Of a DNA stretch of 10,570 bases, positions 6,702 through 10,570 are shown piece after piece. This DNA comes from Paenibacillus sp. (lineage in GTDB: Bacteria > Bacillota > Bacilli > Paenibacillales > Paenibacillaceae). The position numbers and the translations under genes were made by a program. Each line of letters starts with the position of its first letter. Within the stretch, counting starts at the first letter, position 1. The notes below the pieces were generated by a model, which was given only the letters and a program-made list of their open reading frames with translations, did no database searches and was not told the DNA's origin. The stretch lies in assembly GCA_029256665.1 (NCBI GenBank), contig JAQSXN010000079.1, forward strand, positions 1 through 10,570, in the 5' to 3' direction.

Positions 6702-8293
6702 GAGGTCTCGTTTCTCCTTTGCAGCAGGGACATCTGTCTATGCCGTTCGGGCGACAGCCCGAACCGTTTCTTGAAGACGCGGCAAAAATATTTGGTGTCC
6801 GCATAGCCGCATTCCGCGGCGATTTCGTATATTTTGAGCCGGTTGTCCTCGAGCAGCCGCGCCGCGCTGTCCATTCTGGCTTCCAGCAGATGCTCCGTGA
6901 ACGTGCGTCCCGTATGATTTTTGATCCAGGTGCTGAAGTAGGAAGGGTTAAAGAAAAATCGCTCGGCCGCCGATTCCAGCGTGATGGGCTCCTTGCGGTG
7001 CTCCGCGATCCAGTTGACGCATTCTTCCGACAGCTCCTTGTCGCTTCCTTCCTTGCCCGCATGCAGCGCCGCGTGCAGCTCGCGCAGCTTCGCCTCCATA
7101 AGGTCGAGCAGCTCCCTGTACGTGCGGCAGGCAGGCACCCCCGTCACGGCGGCTTGGGTCAGCTCGCTGCCGACCTGCCGTTCCACATGCTCGCGGTTGC
7201 GGCTTTTGATCTTCATAAGCAGCAGCGTAGCATGCTCTTTGAGCGAGGTCGGCGGCAAACGCCATCCCTCCGCCAATTGCTCGAATGCTTGTTTGCACAT
7301 CGTGATGGCTGCTTCGGCGTCCATATCCTGTAGCGCGTCGAACAGCGCTTCGCTATCGATCGCTGCCCCGTATTCCGGGAGTCCCGCCGGTCCTCCCCCC
7401 AGCAGCACGTCGCCGCGTTGCTCATAGAAGCGGCAAGCGCTTGCAGTTCGGGCTTGCCCTAACGCGGTCTGGCCCTCCTCCCGCAACGAGGCCCTGGCGC
7501 TGCCTATGCTGTGGCACAATCGTCCGTGCTTGCGCCATGCCGCGCTAATCGACCTAAGATCGCCATGCAGCCTGTCCTCGTCCTCCGGGGCAAGCGCCGT
7601 CATCGGCAGCAGCGTCAGCAGCTCGCAAGAGTCGCCCCCCGGCGCGTCCAGCGGCAGGATGCACGCCTCGCCATACGGCGCGCATACCCGCTCCATATCC
7701 GCGATCAGCGCGCCGGTCGTGCCGTCGGCGCTTCCATTGGCAGCCCGCTGCAGCTGGGTCAGCATCACGATGCCGGGTGCCTGCAGCCACTCGAGCTGCG
7801 CCAGTTCTCCCCGCTCGGCTTCGGTTAAGCCGCCGTTAAGCCAAGACAAGAGCAGCCGTTTCTTGTAGGCGGAGGCCGCCTCGCGAAGCATCACCTCGGA
7901 TTGCGAGTCGCGGAGGGTCTCCGCGCATAGCGTCGCCTCCACCCGCTGAAGCAGGTTCTCCACCTTGTCCCCGTCCACGGGCTTCAGCAAATAATCGTAA
8001 GCGCCGTGCCGCATCGCGGTTTGCGCGTATTCGAACCGGTCGTACGCCGATACCATGACGACCTTGGGTTTCGCGGCAGTATCATTCTCCAGCATGCCGA
8101 GAAACTCGAGACCGTCCATATTGGGCATGCGGATGTCGGTCAGGACGACGTCCGGCCGCTCTTGCCGGATCAGCTCCAGCGCCGCCGCGCCGTCGTTCGC
8201 GACCATGACGAGGTCGGCCGGCCTTAGCGCCTGAATCATGTTTTTCATGCCTCTGCGATGTCTCGGCTCATCGTCCACGATCAGTATTTTCAT
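6698..8293 (-). CDS. Response regulator with C-terminal AraC-type DNA-binding domain (YesN-like)
   Basis: This 531-residue protein starts MKILIVDDEP. Its receiver domain (about 1-120) has the acidic pocket Asp7/Asp8, phosphoacceptor Asp53 in LTDIRMPNMDG, Ser82 and Lys104 in LLKP. A long poorly conserved middle region (about 125-420) separates it from a typical AraC/XylS double helix-turn-helix domain at about 425-520 (ITLESAAERFFFNPSYFSTWIKNHTG and IYEIAAECGYADTKYFCRVFKKRFGLSP). It is the expected partner of the kinase gene, with which it overlaps by 4 nt. The ATG at 8293 is preferred over a GTG at 8299 because AAGGGAGG lies 9 nt before the ATG but only 3 nt before the GTG. The probable targets are its own promoter and that of the binding-protein operon, both carrying the same 22-bp element. 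Confidence 0.95.
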   Translation of the reverse strand: MKILIVDDEPRHRRGMKNMIQALRPADLVMVANDGAAALELIRQERPDVVLTDIRMPNMDGLEFLGMLENDTAAKPKVVMVSAYDRFEYAQTAMRHGAYDYLLKPVDGDKVENLLQRVEATLCAETLRDSQSEVMLREAASAYKKRLLLSWLNGGLTEAERGELAQLEWLQAPGIVMLTQLQRAANGSADGTTGALIADMERVCAPYGEACILPLDAPGGDSCELLTLLPMTALAPEDEDRLHGDLRSISAAWRKHGRLCHSIGSARASLREEGQTALGQARTASACRFYEQRGDVLLGGGPAGLPEYGAAIDSEALFDALQDMDAEAAITMCKQAFEQLAEGWRLPPTSLKEHATLLLMKIKSRNREHVERQVGSELTQAAVTGVPACRTYRELLDLMEAKLRELHAALHAGKEGSDKELSEECVNWIAEHRKEPITLESAAERFFFNPSYFSTWIKNHTGRTFTEHLLEARMDSAARLLEDNRLKIYEIAAECGYADTKYFCRVFKKRFGLSPERHRQMSLLQRRNETS

Positions 8294-8316
8294 CCCCACT
8301 CGCCTCCCTTGCTCCT

Positions 8317-8322
8317 ATTATA
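8317..8322 (-). promoter_or_regulatory. Predicted -10 of the regulator-kinase operon
   Basis: A perfect TATAAT is read on the minus strand. The hexamer 17 bp upstream (CCATGC) has no resemblance to TTGACA, suggesting activator dependence. The predicted start near 8310 gives a very short leader of about 17 nt that begins at the ribosome binding site. The shared 22-bp element ends 40 bp upstream of this -10. Confidence 0.55.
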
Positions 8323-8362
8323 GTAAAATTCCCGTCGCCGCATGGGAGATAATATTTGGAAT

Positions 8363-8384
8363 GGTGGACTTTGATTGGGTTCAT
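8363..8384 (-). promoter_or_regulatory. 22-bp shared upstream element, copy 2 (putative autoregulatory operator)
   Basis: The element contains GGACTTTGATTGGGTTCAT and differs from the copy at 4918-4939 in a single base. It spans about -53 to -74 of the regulator promoter, almost the same place as copy 1 relative to its -10 (40 versus 42 bp). This copy is outside any credible gene, so its conservation is not explained by coding. It is consistent with positive autoregulation of the two-component genes. Confidence 0.6.
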
Positions 8385-8443
8385 TGTTAATGGCATGAAG
8401 CGTTCTCGTTTCCGGGATGTTGAACTCGGATAGCTTATCGCGT

Positions 8444-8552
8444 CTGCTCCGTACGCCAACTCATTACCCTCTGCTCCATGCGCTAACTCATCACCGTCCG
8501 CTTCCTTACGCTACTGCATCGCCGTCGCTTCCTTACGCTACTGCATCGCCGT
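8444..8552. repeat. Tandem repeat, four 27-bp units
   Basis: Units lie at 8444-8470, 8471-8497, 8499-8525 and 8526-8552, with one extra base between the second and third. The last two are identical over all 27 bp and begin CGCTTCCTTACGCTACTGCA. The first two are diverged from them but resemble each other (CTGCTCC...CTCAT...ACC). There is no reading frame with a ribosome binding site across it, and no unique spacers, so it is a minisatellite rather than a CRISPR array. Function is unknown. Confidence 0.85.
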
Positions 8553-8569
8553 CCGCCCTTCTGTTGGCG

Positions 8570-8752
8570 TAACGGTTGCCATGGGGCCTATCTCGCCCCA
8601 AATAGCTGCTTTAATTTTGTAACGGTTGCGAGCGCGCTTATTTAGCGGTTTTCCCACAAATATCACCTCTTTCACCCACATCAAGCCCCACCGCAACCGT
8701 TAGCCAGGAAAACCCGCCAATATAAGCCGAATAGCTTTTATGGCAACCGTTA
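8570..8752. repeat. Symmetrical inverted-repeat element with four TAACGGTTGC motifs
   Basis: TAACGGTTGC occurs on the plus strand at 8570-8579 and 8620-8629, and on the minus strand at 8702-8693 and 8752-8743. The two motifs within each arm are exactly 50 bp apart. The outer pair is a perfect 13-bp terminal inverted repeat (TAACGGTTGCCAT) and the inner pair matches over 11 bp. A second, imperfect inverted segment (8636-8655 against 8707-8727, GCTTAT...GCGG...TTTTCC) shows that related units were copied in opposite orientation. No transposase and no clear target duplication are visible. It may be a REP/MITE-like intergenic element. Confidence 0.75.
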
Positions 8753-8808
8753 GAGTCGCCAGCGCCATACCTTTAAAGCAACCAGCAATTTACCTAAGCC
8801 CCAAACGT

Positions 8809-8832
8809 AAAAAAACCGCCCAAAGGCGGTTT
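8809..8832 (-). terminator. Rho-independent terminator of corA
   Basis: On the minus strand AAACCGCC pairs perfectly with GGCGGTTT around a 4-nt TTTG loop, and a run of seven T residues follows the GC-rich core. It begins about 25 nt after the corA stop codon and would keep corA transcripts out of the repeat region and the sugar locus. Confidence 0.92.
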
Positions 8833-8856
8833 CAGAAGTTCCGGCAATAATATTCC

Positions 8857-9807
8857 TTATTTAAACCAACCTTTGCGCCATAACAATATCACCAAACTGG
8901 ATCCAACAGCCAGCATGATGCCTAACACCATAAAATAACCCCAGTCCCACGTCAACTCCGGCATATTCTCGAAGTTCATGCCGTATATGCTGGCAATAAA
9001 CGTTAACGGGATGAAAATGGACGACATGACCGTCAGCGTCTTCATGATGTTGTTCATTCGATTGGAGTTGATCGAAACGTAGCTGTCCCGCATATCGGCG
9101 GTCAAATCTTTATTGGATTCGATCATTTCGGTAAGTCTGACCAGATGGTCGTGAATATCCGTAAAATAAACCAGCATCTCGTTTAAGCCTTCGATCCGCT
9201 CGGAGTTCACGATCCGGTACAAAAGCTCCCTCATGGGAACGATCGTCCTTCTTAGCTTTAATAGCTTGGCGCGAATCTCGAATATATCGTCCATTAGACG
9301 CTGTACGGACTTCGGTTTCAAATCGTTTTCGATTTCGTTTAATTCCTCTTCGATCTGATACACGCTCGGGAAATACTGGTCCACCAATTTATCCATGACC
9401 AGATAGGCCGCGTATAGATGTCCTTTGTCGATGCTCTTTTTCTGCTCGGCTAAGCGGCTCCAAGCATCCTCGATCGCTCTGCACTGGTTAAAGTGGAAGG
9501 TTACGATAAAGTTTTTCCCCAGGAACAAGTCCACCTCTTCGGCGGCAAGCGTCAGCCCGTTAATGGCATGCAGAACAAAAAACTGGACATCTTCGTAGTG
9601 GTCCAATTTCGGCCTTTGCAGCAAATGAAAGCAGTCTTCGACCGCAAGCGGGTGAAAGCGAAAATGCTCGTCCAACAGTTTGGCTTCCGCTTCGGACGGG
9701 GCATCGAAATCCACCCAATACCATTTCAAAGGGACGGAGGAAAGCTGTTTTAATGGAATATCTTTTATGATCTCGAGGTCATGGGTAATCCCCAGCGTGC
9801 GTATCAT
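8857..9807 (-). CDS. corA: CorA-type magnesium/divalent cation channel
   Basis: This 316-residue protein has the length and layout of CorA: a long cytoplasmic domain rich in charged helices, then two C-terminal transmembrane helices. The signature YGMNFENMPEL has the GMN pore motif at residues 276-278 at the end of TM1 (about 256-275). TM2 (about 292-311) follows, and the protein ends in a basic tail, WRKGWFK. CorA forms a homopentamer that lets Mg2+ (or Co2+/Ni2+) enter the cell. The ATG at 9807 is preceded by AAGGGG at 8 nt spacing. It has its own promoter and terminator and no evident functional link to the sugar genes. Confidence 0.95.
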   Translation of the reverse strand: MIRTLGITHDLEIIKDIPLKQLSSVPLKWYWVDFDAPSEAEAKLLDEHFRFHPLAVEDCFHLLQRPKLDHYEDVQFFVLHAINGLTLAAEEVDLFLGKNFIVTFHFNQCRAIEDAWSRLAEQKKSIDKGHLYAAYLVMDKLVDQYFPSVYQIEEELNEIENDLKPKSVQRLMDDIFEIRAKLLKLRRTIVPMRELLYRIVNSERIEGLNEMLVYFTDIHDHLVRLTEMIESNKDLTADMRDSYVSINSNRMNNIMKTLTVMSSIFIPLTFIASIYGMNFENMPELTWDWGYFMVLGIMLAVGSSLVILLWRKGWFK

Positions 9808-9843
9808 CGTTTAGCCCCTTATAAACAGGATTTGGACGATACT

Positions 9844-9852
9844 ATTATAACA
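9844..9852 (-). promoter_or_regulatory. Extended -10 promoter of corA
   Basis: TGTTATAAT on the minus strand is a perfect -10 with the TGn extension, which lessens the need for a -35. The predicted start is near 9837, leaving a leader of about 30 nt, too short for an M-box type magnesium riboswitch. Confidence 0.65.
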
Positions 9853-10087
9853 CTTCGAAACCTCCCCTATCTTTCAAACACAAAATGAAACATCGTTAAA
9901 ATTCCCTTTAGCGTTTCATTACTGAGTTAGGCAAATTTCTACTTGGTCACATTATCGTCGTACTGCGTAACATGATTATTTCTTTCGGGTACAGATTACC
10001 TTCAAGCAATGAATCATTTGACTTTATCGCTCTTTGAATATCCATTATCTACTGACGGGCATAATAGCCTCGGAGGTGAGCTTCAGT
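9853..10087. other. AT-rich gap between corA and the small plus-strand genes
   Basis: No gene is recognised here. It contains the inverted repeat at 9884-9920 and a TTGACT (10018-10023) that could be a -35 for the rightward genes, although no -10 with ideal spacing follows. TTATCT at 10045 and CATAAT at 10060 are the nearest candidates. Base composition changes to clearly AT-rich from about 9850. Confidence 0.5.
9884..9920. promoter_or_regulatory. Inverted repeat upstream of the corA promoter
   Basis: AATGAAAC (9884-9891) and GTTTCATT (9913-9920) are a perfect 8-bp inverted repeat. An inner 6-bp stem (GTTAAA with TTTAGC, including one G-T pair) extends it, leaving a small bulge. It starts about 32 bp upstream of the corA -10. 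It could be an operator; no T-run marks it as a terminator. Confidence 0.4.
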
Positions 10088-10216
10088 ATGAAATGTATTT
10101 ACTGCGATAATGTCCGACAAATTAAAGGGAGAAACCATAAGTGTTACACCTGCTCCATTATTAAAGTGCGTAATCGTACACCGTTACGTTCACTTGATTC
10201 AGTCACAACACAATAA
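10088..10216 (+). CDS. Small two-CxxC (zinc-ribbon-like) hypothetical protein
   Basis: This 42-residue frame begins MKCIYCDNVRQIKG. It contains CxxC pairs at Cys3/Cys6 and Cys19/Cys22, separated by 12 residues, the arrangement of a miniature zinc ribbon, followed by a basic C-terminal half. The ATG at 10088 is chosen because a full-strength GGAGGTGA lies 8 nt upstream; an in-frame start at 10034 would add 18 residues and has no such site. I do not recognise a family. The ribosome binding site and the cysteine pattern favour a real gene, but the size makes it uncertain. It could also be a remnant of a longer zinc-ribbon protein. Confidence 0.5.
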   Translation: MKCIYCDNVRQIKGRNHKCYTCSIIKVRNRTPLRSLDSVTTQ

Positions 10217-10298
10217 ATGGAGCATATGCGAAGAATAAATAATTTTACGCAAGGAAAACTTATGTCTGTAAAAATAAAACCGTAGGAGGTTTGTGTTA

Positions 10299-10511
10299 AT
10301 GAAAAAAATATGCACGCTTCTAATCTCCTTTACAATCCTGTTGTCAGTTGTAGTTTCTCCTGCCTCGGCCCAACAAAATAACAACAATATGGGTAATAAC
10401 TACAGAACAAACGCTGCCACAAATGATAATGACACGGATTGGAGCTGGATCGGCTTACTTGGATTAGCAGGGTTATTCGGTTTAAGAGGCCGCAACCGAG
10501 AACGTACTTAA
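10299..10511 (+). CDS. Small exported WGxxGxxG-like protein
   Basis: This 70-residue protein has a classic signal peptide: MKK, a hydrophobic core ILLSVVVS, and a probable cleavage after ASA at residue 25. An Asn/Gln/Thr-rich low-complexity stretch (about 26-50) follows. The C-terminus has a short hydrophobic Gly/Leu-rich segment, WSWIGLLGLAGLFGLRG, and then basic residues. This tail resembles the WGxxGxxG small proteins of Bacillales, in which Trp-Gly and Gly-Leu repeats precede an arginine-rich end. The layout suggests a secreted protein held at the membrane or cell surface by its tail. The ATG at 10299 has TAGGAGGT 8 nt upstream; an upstream GTG at 10293 is too close to it. Function is not known. 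Confidence 0.85.
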   Translation: MKKICTLLISFTILLSVVVSPASAQQNNNNMGNNYRTNAATNDNDTDWSWIGLLGLAGLFGLRGRNRERT

Positions 10512-10541
10512 GCCAATTTCCTTCAAAAAGGAGTAATGATA

Positions 10542-10570
10542 ATGGGTATTTTGAACGGCAAGGGCATTTT
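10542..10570 (+). CDS. Start of an unidentified gene, cut by the window end
   Basis: AAAAAGGAG (10525-10533) followed 8 nt later by an ATG gives MGILNGKGI before the sequence ends. An alternative ATG at 10536 is only 2 nt from the ribosome binding site. It begins 30 nt after the small exported protein and is probably cotranscribed with it. Too little is present to name a product. Confidence 0.6.

Larger units (their letters stand above)
8294..8856. other. 563-bp non-coding region rich in repeats
   Basis: I see no convincing gene between the response regulator and corA. The region holds the regulator promoter and operator at its left end, a 27-bp tandem repeat array, a symmetrical inverted-repeat block built on TAACGGTTGC, and the corA terminator at its right end. 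A short minus-strand frame (8268-8459) runs through the operator but has no ribosome binding site or family signature. Confidence 0.8.

Noticed and set aside
1..8293. Defence system, prophage or transposase genes
   Set aside because: Every gene in this span fits a standard sensor-regulator-importer-glycosidase locus; no integrase, transposase or defence domain was seen.
8294..8299. GTG start at 8299 for the response regulator
   Set aside because: Only 3 nt separate it from the ribosome binding site, while the ATG at 8293 has 9 nt and gives the canonical MKILIVDDEP start.
8268..8459. A 63-codon minus-strand frame upstream of the response regulator
   Set aside because: It overlaps the regulator's start, promoter and 22-bp element, has no ribosome binding site and resembles no family.
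8444..8752. CRISPR array
   Set aside because: The 27-bp units are directly adjacent with no spacers, and the TAACGGTTGC motifs are short and inverted; no cas genes are present.
9808..9850. Magnesium riboswitch (M-box) in front of corA
   Set aside because: The predicted leader is about 30 nt, far too short, and no M-box-like helices are visible.
10542..10570. Reading MGILNGKGI as the start of an enoyl-ACP reductase (FabI), which often begins MG-I/L-L-x-GK
   Set aside because: Nine residues are far too few, and the nucleotide-binding region is outside the window.

Overview
The window looks like a chromosomal segment of a GC-rich, spore-forming Gram-positive of the Paenibacillus/Cohnella type (family Paenibacillaceae). 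This is inferred from strong AGGAGG-type ribosome binding sites, a YesN/YesM-style regulator pair beside a lipoprotein-dependent sugar ABC importer, and the protein sequences themselves. Species cannot be fixed from the sequence alone.

Positions 1-8293 form one carbohydrate-utilisation locus, entirely on the minus strand. In transcription order it holds an AraC-type response regulator (8293-6698), a membrane sensor histidine kinase (6701-4926), a sugar-binding lipoprotein (4791-3391), two ABC permease subunits (3298-2411 and 2414-1584), and a GH127 beta-L-arabinofuranosidase whose 3' end runs off the window (1560-1). The likely logic is as follows. The kinase senses an extracellular cue, probably an arabinose-containing glycan fragment. 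The regulator activates transcription, the binding protein and permeases import the oligosaccharide, and the cytoplasmic GH127 enzyme removes L-arabinofuranose. No ABC ATPase is encoded here, so a shared ATPase of the MsmX type elsewhere in the genome is expected.

The most informative non-coding signal is a 22-bp element present twice with one mismatch. One copy lies upstream of the response regulator (8363-8384). The other lies upstream of the binding-protein gene (4918-4939), overlapping the last codons and stop of the kinase gene. In each place it has the same orientation and sits 40-42 bp upstream of a good -10 hexamer that lacks a recognisable -35. This is what one expects of the operator of the cognate activator. 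At the binding-protein promoter a 13/14 match to the CcpA cre consensus overlaps the -35 position, suggesting inducer activation combined with catabolite repression.

Positions 8294-8856 are non-coding and rich in repeats: four tandem 27-bp units (8444-8552), then four copies of TAACGGTTGC in a symmetrical inverted arrangement (8570-8752), then the corA terminator. A CorA-type Mg2+/divalent cation channel (9807-8857, minus) follows, with its own extended -10 promoter and a nearby inverted repeat. The right end (about 9850-10570) is visibly AT-richer. It carries small plus-strand genes: a 42-aa two-CxxC protein, a 70-aa secreted or membrane-anchored WGxxGxxG-like protein, and the first codons of a further gene cut by the window end.
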